Source: an uncultured Clostridia bacterium (lineage in GTDB: Bacteria > Bacillota > Clostridia > Oscillospirales > Acutalibacteraceae). Taken from it: DNA of 11,107 nt. The notes under the pieces were generated by a model. That model saw nothing but the letters and a program-made list of their open reading frames with translations. It searched no databases and was not told where the DNA came from. The stretch is taken from positions 1 to 11,107 of the forward strand of contig CANQGN010000037.1 in assembly GCA_947623215.1 (NCBI GenBank). The letters are read 5' to 3'. Made by a program: the position numbers and the translations under genes. Below are positions 1 to 6,930 of this stretch, one piece after another; the first letter of the stretch is position 1, and each line of letters starts with the position of its first letter.

Positions 1-7
1 TACTGTT

Positions 8-25
8 GGCGGGTAAAACCCCGCC
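8..25 (+). terminator. Possible hairpin upstream of the exporter permease
   Basis: A 6-bp GC-rich stem (GGCGGG at 8-13 pairing with CCCGCC at 20-25) with a 6-base loop is followed by a pyrimidine-rich stretch, but not by a clean T run. It could be the terminator of a gene to the left of the window, or only a leader structure. I see no coding signal in bases 1-73 and no convincing promoter. Confidence 0.25.
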
Positions 26-73
26 TCCCCCCTTTATTTCTCCCCGCGCGAAACTTCCGAACGGAGCTGAACT

Positions 74-886
74 ATGTTAGCCGCTTTTAAAGAAATTACC
101 TACGACCACCTGCACAACGTAATGCAAATTCTCAAGTTAGCCAAAGCCGACCTTGTAAAAACCTACCGCGGGGCGGCGCTCGGCTGGTCGTGGGCCATTA
201 TTAAACCTTGCATGACCCTGTTTACCTACTGGTTTGCCTTCAGCTTCGGCTTTCGCAGCGGCAAGCCGGTTAACGGCTTCCCCTTCTTTTTGTGGATGGC
301 GGTAGGCATTACCCCCTGGTTTTATATGAACGAAATGCTGGTGCAGGGCACCGAGAGTATTCGCAAATACAAATATCTGGTTACCAAAATGAAGTTCCCG
401 GTGTCGGTCATTCCCACCTTTGTCAGCGTTTCCAAGCTCATGGTCAATTTGGTGCTGCTGCTGGTGGTAGTGGTGCTCTTTTGGGCCACCGGCCACCCCC
501 CTACCATTTACTATTTGCAGCTGCCCTTTTACACCCTGCTGGCCTTTCTGTTTTTCACCCTGTGGGCGCAGTTTGCCTCGCTGCTGGCCGCTATCAGTCA
601 GGACTTTGCCAATCTGGTCAAATCCTTCATCACCCCCATTTTTTGGCTCTCCGGCATTTTGTGGCGTACCGATACCTTCTCCGGCTCGGTGTGGATTCGC
701 CGCTTTTTGGCGGTCAACCCCGTTACCTTTTTAACCTCCGGCTTTCGCGACAGTATGATTTTTAACCGCTGGTTCTTCCAGTCGCCCAAAAAGTGCCTGT
801 ACTTTGCCTGCTGGCTGGTGCTGCTTTGGCTGTTGTCGCTGTGGGCCTACCGCCGTCTTCGCCGGGATATTCCCGACGTGCTTTAA
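74..886 (+). CDS. ABC-2 type polysaccharide/teichoic acid export permease (TagG/Wzm-like)
   Basis: This is the membrane half of an ABC exporter that moves lipid-linked glycans such as O-antigen, capsule precursors or wall teichoic acid across the cytoplasmic membrane. The 270-residue length is typical of the family. The N-terminal amphipathic stretch around residues 20-44 (DLVKTYRGAALGWSWAIIKP) is the classic lead-in of TagG/Wzm permeases. About six hydrophobic segments follow, roughly at 41-60, 69-87, 112-139, 150-174, 178-196 and 243-259. The WLSGILW (191-197) and NPVTFL (215-220) stretches near the last segments are also typical. The ATG has GGAG at 63-66, seven bases upstream. The partner ATPase begins 15 bases after the stop, so the pair is surely co-translated. 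Family assignment is firm; the exported glycan cannot be told from this window. Confidence 0.88.
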   Translation: MLAAFKEITYDHLHNVMQILKLAKADLVKTYRGAALGWSWAIIKPCMTLFTYWFAFSFGFRSGKPVNGFPFFLWMAVGITPWFYMNEMLVQGTESIRKYKYLVTKMKFPVSVIPTFVSVSKLMVNLVLLLVVVVLFWATGHPPTIYYLQLPFYTLLAFLFFTLWAQFASLLAAISQDFANLVKSFITPIFWLSGILWRTDTFSGSVWIRRFLAVNPVTFLTSGFRDSMIFNRWFFQSPKKCLYFACWLVLLWLLSLWAYRRLRRDIPDVL

Positions 887-890
887 CCAA

Positions 891-896
891 AGGAGG
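891..896 (+). promoter_or_regulatory. Ribosome binding site of the exporter ATPase
   Basis: A full AGGAGG lies five bases before the ATG at 902, inside the 15-base gap after the permease stop. It fixes the start of the ATPase and shows strong independent initiation. Confidence 0.8.
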
Positions 897-901
897 TTGC
901 C

Positions 902-1651
902 ATGCAGCAAAAAACCGTGATACGCTTTACCGACGTCAGCAAAGTGTACTATTTATACAAAAGCAGCAAGCAGCGGCTGCTGGGCACGCTGTTTCACCAC
1001 CACAACTGCAAAAAAAAGCTGGCGGTCAATCACCTCTCTTTTACCATTCAAAAGGGGGAGGCCGTCGCCTTTTTGGGTCGCAACGGCGCGGGCAAGTCTA
1101 CCATTCTTAAAATGGTAACGGAGGTCTCCTTCCCCTCCAGCGGCGAAATCTATGTAGACGGCCGGGTGGGCGCCCTGCTGGAGCTGGCGGCCGGCTTTGA
1201 CCCGGAATTTACCGGGCGAGAGAATATTTATTTAAAAGGCCACATTTTGGGGCTGCACGACCGCGAAATCGCCGCCCGCGAACCGGACATTGTAGACTTT
1301 GCCGAGCTGGGCGATTACATTGACCAGCCGGTGCGCACCTACTCCAGCGGTATGAAGGCCCGGCTCGGCTTTTCCATAAACGTCAACATTCAGCCGGACA
1401 TTTTAATTGTAGACGAAGCGCTGAGCGTAGGCGACGAAGAGTTTAAGCAAAAGTGCATTCGCCGCATCAACGACCTGCTCTCGAGCGGCGACATGACCCT
1501 GATGTTTGTTACCCACGCCGTGGGGGTGGCGCAGGCCTTTTGCAAGCGGGGCATTGTTATGAACGAGGGGCAGGCGGTGTTCGACGGCCCCATAGACGAT
1601 GCCATAGACCACTACAACCGCTTAATCGGCGCCAAAAAAAAGAAAGCCTGA
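902..1651 (+). CDS. ABC exporter ATP-binding protein for polysaccharide/teichoic acid (TagH/Wzt-like)
   Basis: This cytoplasmic ATPase powers the permease at 74-886. In the 249-residue protein I see Walker A GRNGAGKST (59-67), the signature YSSGM (147-151), Walker B ILIVDE (167-172) with catalytic Glu172, and the switch His205. The block RVGALLELAAGFDPEFTGRE (88-107) is diagnostic of the TagH/Wzt/RfbE subfamily rather than of other ABC ATPases. The protein ends soon after the nucleotide-binding domain with a lysine-rich tail. It therefore lacks the C-terminal carbohydrate-binding domain of long Wzt proteins and the long extension of Bacillus TagH. This suggests export without recognition of a modified chain end. 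That last point is inference. A terminator-like region follows the gene. Confidence 0.9.
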   Translation: MQQKTVIRFTDVSKVYYLYKSSKQRLLGTLFHHHNCKKKLAVNHLSFTIQKGEAVAFLGRNGAGKSTILKMVTEVSFPSSGEIYVDGRVGALLELAAGFDPEFTGRENIYLKGHILGLHDREIAAREPDIVDFAELGDYIDQPVRTYSSGMKARLGFSINVNIQPDILIVDEALSVGDEEFKQKCIRRINDLLSSGDMTLMFVTHAVGVAQAFCKRGIVMNEGQAVFDGPIDDAIDHYNRLIGAKKKKA

Positions 1652-1665
1652 ACGCCGCCGCCAAT

Positions 1666-1731
1666 TTTGCCGCCCGGCGGGGCGCGTTTGTTGTGCAGTT
1701 GCACAAAAGCGGCGGCAAACCGTATCTTTTT
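1666..1731 (+). terminator. Terminator-like nested hairpin after the exporter operon
   Basis: An outer 9-bp perfect stem pairs TTTGCCGCC (1666-1674) with GGCGGCAAA (1711-1719). It encloses a second hairpin, TTGTGC (1691-1696) with GCACAA (1701-1706) and an AGTT loop. A run of five T at 1727-1731 follows after a 7-base spacer. The T run is a little far from the stem, so efficiency is uncertain. The position fits, between the exporter pair and a strong promoter for a different pathway. Confidence 0.5.
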
Positions 1732-1742
1732 GCAGGAATCGC

Positions 1743-1771
1743 TTGACAAGCCGGGGCGTCTCTGGTATAAT
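1743..1771 (+). promoter_or_regulatory. Strong vegetative promoter of the arginine operon
   Basis: TTGACA (1743-1748) and TATAAT (1766-1771) are both exact consensus, separated by exactly 17 bases. TGG just before the -10 also gives an extended -10. Transcription should start near 1777-1779, leaving a leader of only about 45 bases. That is too short for a T-box or large riboswitch. A promoter this close to consensus probably needs a repressor to keep arginine synthesis in check. Confidence 0.88.
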
Positions 1772-1776
1772 ATTCA
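1763..1776 (+). promoter_or_regulatory. ARG-box-like sequence overlapping the -10 (site 1)
   Basis: TGGTATAATATTCA matches 11 of 14 positions of the general ArgR/AhrC half-site pattern TGAAT-WWWW-ATTCA, with a perfect right half. It overlaps the -10 box, where a bound arginine repressor would block RNA polymerase. AT-rich promoters produce such matches by chance, so this is a candidate only. Confidence 0.3.
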
Positions 1777-1794
1777 AAAAATCCGGCATATAAC

Positions 1795-1808
1795 GGTATA
1801 TTTATTCG
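1795..1808 (+). promoter_or_regulatory. ARG-box-like sequence in the argG leader (site 2)
   Basis: GGTATATTTATTCG also matches 11 of 14 positions of TGAAT-WWWW-ATTCA. Its centre is 32 bases from that of site 1, about three helical turns, so both sites would face the same side of the DNA. It ends at the start of the ribosome binding site (GGAGG 1808-1812). It also overlaps an ATATA/TATAT inverted repeat (1788-1792 and 1797-1801). Confidence 0.3.
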
Positions 1809-1821
1809 GAGGTTCTGAATC

Positions 1822-3057
<1,236 letters not shown>

Positions 3058-3071
3058 ACCAGTAAGCGGAT

Positions 3072-3075
3072 AGGA
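3072..3075 (+). promoter_or_regulatory. Ribosome binding site pointing to the true argH start
   Basis: AGGA lies seven bases before ATG 3083, whose frame encodes the family N-terminus MSEKMWAGRF. No comparable site precedes GTG 3097, the first start-type codon of the long open frame. Initiation is therefore expected at 3083, in a different frame from most of argH. Confidence 0.6.
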
Positions 3076-3082
3076 CGAAACC

Positions 3083-3271
3083 ATGAGCGAAAAAATGTGG
3101 GCCGGTCGGTTTGCCAAAGACTTAAACAGGCGGACGATTTTAATTCTTCTCTGCCCTTCGACTGCAAACTATACAAGCAGGACATTACCGGTTCCATGGC
3201 CCACGCCGCCATGCTGGGGGCGCAGGGCATTATCACCCCGGCAGAGCGCGACGCCATTTTGGCGGGGTTAG
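3083..3271 (+). pseudogene. argH: 5' fragment of argH in the zero frame
   Basis: This frame has the expected ribosome binding site and encodes MSEKMWAGRFAKDLN over its first 15 codons. WAGRF is the conserved WxGRF start of argininosuccinate lyases. After about position 3127 the frame no longer resembles the family, and it stops at 3269-3271 after 62 codons. The homologous continuation (QADDFNSS and onward) is in the -1 frame. Read as it stands, ribosomes starting at the proper ATG would make a useless 62-residue peptide unless they shift frame. It is therefore the front of the gene at 3097-4452 and not a separate small protein. Confidence 0.75.
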
Positions 3272-4452
3272 AGGGGATTTTGGCGGATATAGACGCCGGC
3301 GCCCTTGCTTTTGACGACGAGGCGGAAGACATTCACATGTTTGTGGAGGCAGAGCTCACCGCCCGCATTGGCGACGTGGGCAAAAAGCTGCACACCGCCC
3401 GCAGCCGCAACGACCAGGTAGCGGTAGACATTCGCCTGTATTTGCGCGACGAAGCGGCAGAGGTAACCGGCCTGCTCAAAAAGCTGCTGGCCGCCATATT
3501 AAAGCAGGCAGGGCAAAACCGCCAAACCGTGCTGCCGGGCTACACCCACCTGCAGCGGGCGCAGCCGGTCACCTTTGCCCACCACCTGCTCGCCTATGGC
3601 ATGATGTTCGCGCGGGACATGACCCGCCTTCGCGACGCCGTAGCCCGCATGAACGTTTGCCCCCTCGGCAGCTGTGCGCTGGCCGGTACCACCTACCCCA
3701 CCAACCGGCAGATGGTGGCCGAAGAGCTGGGATTTGACGGCATTACCCTCAACAGTATAGACGGCGTTTCGGACCGTGACTTTTGCGTAGAGCTGCTGGC
3801 CGCCTTTGCGCTCATTATGACCCACCTTTCGCGTTTTGCAGAGGAAGTGGTGCTCTGGTCCAGTTGGGAATTCCGGTTTGTAGAGCTGGACGACTCTTTT
3901 ACCACGGGTTCGAGCATTATGCCGCAAAAAAAGAACCCGGACATGGCCGAGCTGGTGCGGGGCAAAACCGGGCGGGTGTACGGCGACTTAATGGCGCTGC
4001 TCACCGTTTTAAAGGGGCTGCCGCTGGCTTATAATAAAGACATGCAGGAAGACAAAGAGGCCATATTTGACGCGCTGGAAACGGTGAAGCAGTGCCTCGG
4101 CGTTTTCGCCCCCATGCTGGAGAGCATGAAAACCCGGCCGGACAATATGCGCAAGGCGGCCGGGGAAGGGTTTATCAACGCCACGGATTTGGCCGACTAT
4201 TTAGTGCGGCGGGGGCTGCCTTTTCGGGACGCCTACAAAACCGTGGGGCAAATTGTGGCTCACTGCCTTGCCACCGGCAAGGTGCTGGAAACCCTGCCCT
4301 TAGACGAATATCGGCGGTTTTCTCCCCTGTTTGAAGACGACCTGCACGCCGCCATTTCGCTGGATGCCTGCGTAAACAAACGCACCTCTGCCGGCGGCAC
4401 CGCGCCGGGCTCCTTAGACCCGCAAATCGCCTATTTACAATCGTTTTTGTAA
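3097..4452 (+). CDS. argH: Argininosuccinate lyase, main body (5' end out of frame)
   Basis: ArgH splits argininosuccinate into arginine and fumarate, the last step of the pathway. From GTG 3097 the open frame gives 451 residues. HTARSRNDQ is at 99-107, the catalytic-region YTHLQRAQP at 149-157, and the superfamily signature GSSIMPQKKNPD, with the mobile-loop serines, at 271-282. Homology begins only around residue 11 (QADDFNSS). The first ten or so residues (MGRSVCQRLK) are an out-of-frame reading of the conserved WAGRF region, which is intact in the frame starting at 3083. GTG 3097 has no good ribosome binding site, so I do not believe it is the natural start. Joining the two frames near 3121-3130 restores an essentially full-length enzyme. 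Everything downstream looks under normal selection, suggesting a recent lesion, a sequence error, or recoding. Confidence 0.93.
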   Translation: MGRSVCQRLKQADDFNSSLPFDCKLYKQDITGSMAHAAMLGAQGIITPAERDAILAGLEGILADIDAGALAFDDEAEDIHMFVEAELTARIGDVGKKLHTARSRNDQVAVDIRLYLRDEAAEVTGLLKKLLAAILKQAGQNRQTVLPGYTHLQRAQPVTFAHHLLAYGMMFARDMTRLRDAVARMNVCPLGSCALAGTTYPTNRQMVAEELGFDGITLNSIDGVSDRDFCVELLAAFALIMTHLSRFAEEVVLWSSWEFRFVELDDSFTTGSSIMPQKKNPDMAELVRGKTGRVYGDLMALLTVLKGLPLAYNKDMQEDKEAIFDALETVKQCLGVFAPMLESMKTRPDNMRKAAGEGFINATDLADYLVRRGLPFRDAYKTVGQIVAHCLATGKVLETLPLDEYRRFSPLFEDDLHAAISLDACVNKRTSAGGTAPGSLDPQIAYLQSFL

Positions 4453-4455
4453 TAC

Positions 4456-4474
4456 AGTCCGACCCCGTCGGGCT
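4456..4474 (+). terminator. Small hairpin after argH (weak terminator or stabiliser)
   Basis: Bases 4456-4463 can pair with 4467-4474, with CCC as the loop. This gives eight pairs including one G-T, with CCGAC/GTCGG as the core. No T run follows (TTATCAAG instead), so it is a poor intrinsic terminator. It may protect the argGH message end or only lower read-through into the transporter genes. I see no good promoter in 4475-4513; TACTAT or TATAGT near 4485-4493 could pass for a -10 but has no -35. Confidence 0.35.
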
Positions 4475-4513
4475 TATCAAGAGATACTATAGTAAAAAAG
4501 GAGACGAACCACC

Positions 4514-5368
4514 ATGAAAACCTGCAAAAAAGCACTCTGCCTGCTGCTCGCCGCCCTGCTTTGCCTCGGCCTTGCGGCCTGCGGCCAACCGGCCGCCGAC
4601 AACCCGGATTCTTCCGCCGCCCCCTCGGCCGACGTGGCGGCCAAACCGCTGGTTATGGCCACCAATGCCGCTTTTCCGCCCTATGAGTACAAAGACGGCG
4701 ACAACTTTGCCGGCATTGACGTAGAAATTGCCGGGTTGATTGCCGAAAAGCTCGGCCGTCCGCTGCAAATTCAAGACGTGGAGTTCGGCTCCATTGTCGG
4801 CGGCGTGCAAACCGGCAAATACGACATCGGCATGGCCGGTATGACGGTAACGGAAGAGCGCAAGCAAAGCGTTAACTTCTCGAACACCTACGCCACCGGC
4901 ATTCAGTCGGTGATTGTGCCGGAAGACAGCGAGTACGCCTCGTTTGAAGATTTTTACACCGGCATGACCAAGGACGAAGAGGGCGAAGAGGTGCCCGCCG
5001 GCGTAAAAGAGGGCATTAAAATCGGCGTTCAGCAAGACACCACCGGCGACATTTATTCGTCCGACGACCCGGCCAACTGGGGCTTTGGCGAAGATAACGT
5101 GGTTCGCTACAAAACCGGCGCGGACGCCGTACAGGCGCTTAAAACCGGCAAGGTAACCGCTGTTATCATCGACAATGAACCGGCCAAATCCTTTGTGGCT
5201 TCTACCACCGGGCTGAAAATTCTGGAAGGCTCTTATGCCGAAGAAGACTACGCCATTGCCATTGCCAAAGAGAACACCGAGCTGCTCAACGCCGTAAATC
5301 AGGCGCTCAAAGAGCTGACCGACGAAGGCAAAATTCAGGAAATCATCAACAAATATATCCAGTCGTAA
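4514..5368 (+). CDS. Polar amino acid ABC importer, substrate-binding lipoprotein (SBP_bac_3 family)
   Basis: This is the extracytoplasmic, lipid-anchored receptor that captures an amino acid and hands it to the permease encoded next. The 284-residue protein has a lysine-bearing signal peptide and a lipobox LAAC ending at Cys23. A low-complexity Ala/Ser/Pro/Asp linker runs to about residue 44. The family-3 binding fold follows, with FAGIDVEIAG (65-74), YDIGMAGMTVTEERKQSVNF (103-122) and the ligand-side Asp220 in IIDNEPA. Arg116 in TEER and Asp220 correspond to residues that hold the amino acid's carboxylate and amino groups in relatives such as HisJ. An acidic stretch at about 149-165 looks like an insertion before the IGVQQDTTGD hinge. 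AAGGAG (4498-4503) precedes the ATG. Location inside an arginine operon suggests ornithine, citrulline, arginine or glutamine as ligand, but the ligand cannot be read from sequence. Confidence 0.92.
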   Translation: MKTCKKALCLLLAALLCLGLAACGQPAADNPDSSAAPSADVAAKPLVMATNAAFPPYEYKDGDNFAGIDVEIAGLIAEKLGRPLQIQDVEFGSIVGGVQTGKYDIGMAGMTVTEERKQSVNFSNTYATGIQSVIVPEDSEYASFEDFYTGMTKDEEGEEVPAGVKEGIKIGVQQDTTGDIYSSDDPANWGFGEDNVVRYKTGADAVQALKTGKVTAVIIDNEPAKSFVASTTGLKILEGSYAEEDYAIAIAKENTELLNAVNQALKELTDEGKIQEIINKYIQS

Positions 5369-5380
5369 CCGCAGCCTGTA

Positions 5381-5426
5381 CAAAGCCTCCTGGCGGAGGG
5401 GTTTCTCCCTCCGCTATGAGGCTTTG
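5381..5426 (+). terminator. Strong intercistronic hairpin after the binding-protein gene
   Basis: An outer 9-bp perfect stem pairs CAAAGCCTC (5381-5389) with GAGGCTTTG (5418-5426). An inner 8-bp perfect stem pairs GCGGAGGG (5393-5400) with CCCTCCGC (5407-5414) around a 6-base loop. A 3x3 internal loop separates the two stems. Only a broken T tract (GATTTAACC) follows, so it probably acts as a leaky terminator or a 3' block to exonucleases. Such structures let the binding protein be made in excess over its permease and ATPase. The permease ribosome binding site lies 11 bases beyond it. Confidence 0.7.
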
Positions 5427-5451
5427 ATTTAACCATAAAGGAGATGATTTC

Positions 5452-6186
5452 ATGGCCGAATGGTTCCGCGATTTGTATCAGCAGTTTACCTTTAATTTTA
5501 TAGAGGGCGACCGGTGGAAGTGGATTGTGCAGGGGCTGGGCGAAACGCTGCTCATCACCTTTTTCGCCGTGTTGCTGGGCATTGCGCTGGGCGTGGTGGT
5601 CGCCTTTATTCGCTCTACTTACGACAAAAACGCCCCCGCGCTGAAGGCCCGGGGCGGCCCCGGTCGCTGGCTGCTGGGCCTTGTCAATTTTCTTTGCAAC
5701 GTTTACCTTACCGTTATTCGCGGCACGCCGGTGGTGGTGCAGCTGCTCATTATGTACTTCATTATTTTTGCCACCTCAAACAACGGCACGCTGGTGGCGG
5801 TGCTGGCCTTTGGCATTAACTCCGGCGCTTACGTGGCAGAGATTTTCCGGGGCGGCATATTGTCGATAGACAACGGCCAGTTTGAGGCCGGCCGCAGCCA
5901 GGGGCTGAGCTACCTGCAAACCATGGCCTACATCATCATTCCCCAAATGTTTAAAATCGTGCTGCCCACCTTGTGCAACGAGTTTATTGTGCTGCTCAAA
6001 GAAACCTCGGTAGCCGGGTACGTAGGCATTATGGACTTAACCAAGGCCGGCGACCTCATTCGCGGGCGCACCTTCTCGGCCTTTATGCCGCTTATTGCGG
6101 TGGCGCTCATTTACCTTGCCATTGTTATGCTCTTTACCTGGCTCATTCGCAAGCTGGAAGGGAGGCTGCGCGGCAGTGACCACTGA
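5452..6186 (+). CDS. Polar amino acid ABC importer permease (HisM/GlnP family)
   Basis: This integral membrane protein forms the channel of the importer, most likely as a homodimer since only one permease gene is present. The 244-residue protein has hydrophobic segments near 33-54, 92-107, 113-131, 157-172, 176-192 and 212-232. The conserved RGTP lies at 90-93. The EAA-type coupling loop, EAGRSQGLSYLQTM and onward to IIPQ, is at about 145-165 and docks onto the ATPase. The segment ETSVAGYVGIMDLTKAG (184-200) is typical of the HisM/GlnP group. A strong AAAGGAG (5437-5443) sits eight bases before the ATG, just after the long hairpin. Its last 11 bases overlap the ATPase start, indicating translational coupling. 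Confidence 0.93.
   Translation: MAEWFRDLYQQFTFNFIEGDRWKWIVQGLGETLLITFFAVLLGIALGVVVAFIRSTYDKNAPALKARGGPGRWLLGLVNFLCNVYLTVIRGTPVVVQLLIMYFIIFATSNNGTLVAVLAFGINSGAYVAEIFRGGILSIDNGQFEAGRSQGLSYLQTMAYIIIPQMFKIVLPTLCNEFIVLLKETSVAGYVGIMDLTKAGDLIRGRTFSAFMPLIAVALIYLAIVMLFTWLIRKLEGRLRGSDH
6158..6165 (+). promoter_or_regulatory. Ribosome binding site fixing the GTG start of the importer ATPase
   Basis: AAGGGAGG lies inside the end of the permease gene, ten bases before GTG 6176. It selects this GTG over the upstream in-frame TTG at 6095, which would add about 27 residues with no family match. Confidence 0.7.
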
Positions 6187-6919
6187 TTCTCCCGTTTTAA
6201 TCTCGGTAAACAATCTGCAAAAGTCCTTTGGCAATTTACAGGTTCTGCGGGGCGTCACGTTAGACATTCACAAAGGCGACGTGGTGGTGGTCATCGGCCC
6301 CTCCGGTTCGGGCAAATCCACCTTTCTGCGCACGCTGAATCTGCTGGAGCTGCCCACCGGCGGCAGCATTACCTTTGAAGGGGTAGACATTACCGACCGC
6401 CGGGTAAACATCAACCGCCACCGCCAAAAAATGGGCATGGTGTTTCAGCAGTTTAATTTGTACCCCCACAAAACGGTGCTGGACAATATGACCCTGGCCC
6501 CCCGCAAGCTGTTAAAGACGCCCCGCGCCACGGCAGAAAAGCTGGCCATGGAGCTGCTGGAGCGGGTAGGGCTGGCCGACCGGGCAAAGGCCTACCCCGC
6601 GCAGCTTTCGGGCGGGCAAAAGCAGCGGGTAGCCATTGTGCGGGCGCTGTGCATGAAGCCGGACGTTATGTTGTTTGACGAACCCACCTCTGCCCTGGAT
6701 CCCGAAATGGTAGGCGAGGTGCTGGACGTGATGAAAGAGCTCGCCCGCTCGGGCATGACCATGGTGGTGGTCACCCACGAAATGGGCTTTGCCCGCGAAG
6801 TAGCAACCAACGCCCTGTTTTTAGACGAAGGCGTTATTGTAGAGCAGGGGCCGCCGGAGGAGCTCTTTACCCGGCCCCAAAGCGATCGTTTAAAATCCTT
6901 TTTGGCAAAAGTTTTATAG
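6176..6919 (+). CDS. Polar amino acid ABC importer ATP-binding protein (GlnQ/HisP family)
   Basis: This is the ATPase that drives the importer, acting as a dimer on the inner face of the membrane. From GTG 6176 it has 247 residues, normal for the family. Walker A GPSGSGKST is at 41-49, the Q-loop Gln91 is in VFQQFNLYPH, the signature LSGGQKQR is at 144-151, Walker B VMLFDE is at 164-169, the D-loop SALDPE is at 172-177, and the switch His201 is in VTHEMGFA. VFQQFNLYPHKTVLDNMTLAP and THEMGFAREVA are hallmarks of the polar amino acid subfamily. The start overlaps the permease stop by 11 bases. The open frame extends upstream to a TTG at 6095, but that part is a shadow of the permease gene. argF follows after 11 bases. 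Confidence 0.94.
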   Translation: MTTDSPVLISVNNLQKSFGNLQVLRGVTLDIHKGDVVVVIGPSGSGKSTFLRTLNLLELPTGGSITFEGVDITDRRVNINRHRQKMGMVFQQFNLYPHKTVLDNMTLAPRKLLKTPRATAEKLAMELLERVGLADRAKAYPAQLSGGQKQRVAIVRALCMKPDVMLFDEPTSALDPEMVGEVLDVMKELARSGMTMVVVTHEMGFAREVATNALFLDEGVIVEQGPPEELFTRPQSDRLKSFLAKVL

Positions 6920-6922
6920 GAG
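6918..6922 (+). promoter_or_regulatory. argF ribosome binding site overlapping the ATPase stop
   Basis: AGGAG starts within the TAG stop of the ATPase and lies eight bases before ATG 6931. This supports ATG 6931 rather than GTG 6922 and makes coupling between the two genes likely. Confidence 0.7.
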
Positions 6923-6930
6923 TGCGACCC

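Noticed and set aside
160..170. Amino acid substitution FNMGNS in place of NNMGNS in ArgF
   Set aside because: The ligand-binding second Asn is kept, and I recall aromatic residues at the first position in other bacterial ornithine carbamoyltransferases, so it is not remarkable. The coordinates given here are protein residues 160-170, corresponding to about 7408-7440 in the window.
292..765. 157-codon plus-strand open frame inside the exporter permease
   Set aside because: It is an out-of-frame reading of a gene with clear family motifs; the composition is low in information and there is no start signal.
1772..1821. T-box or arginine riboswitch in the argG leader
   Set aside because: The predicted leader is only about 45 bases, too short for these elements, and shows no terminator/antiterminator pair.
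3090..3095. Transcriptional slippage on the A6 run near the argH start
   Set aside because: The run lies before the WAGRF codons, so slipping there would put WAGRF out of frame and could not fix the later frame change. Six A is also short for efficient slippage.
3097..3126. GTG 3097 as the natural start of ArgH
   Set aside because: It lacks a ribosome binding site, yields MGRSVCQRLK in place of the conserved WxGRF start, and lies inside an out-of-frame copy of that same motif.
4487..5383. Long 298-codon open frame on the minus strand across the binding-protein gene
   Set aside because: It is antisense to a clear family-3 binding protein with a signal peptide and lipobox. Its product is Gly/Val/Phe-rich with no recognisable domain, and such shadows are expected from the GCC/GGC-rich codon use here.
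6095..6175. N-terminal extension of the importer ATPase from TTG 6095
   Set aside because: The extra residues are a frame-shifted reading of the permease end and have no family match. GTG 6176 has a strong ribosome binding site and gives the normal length.
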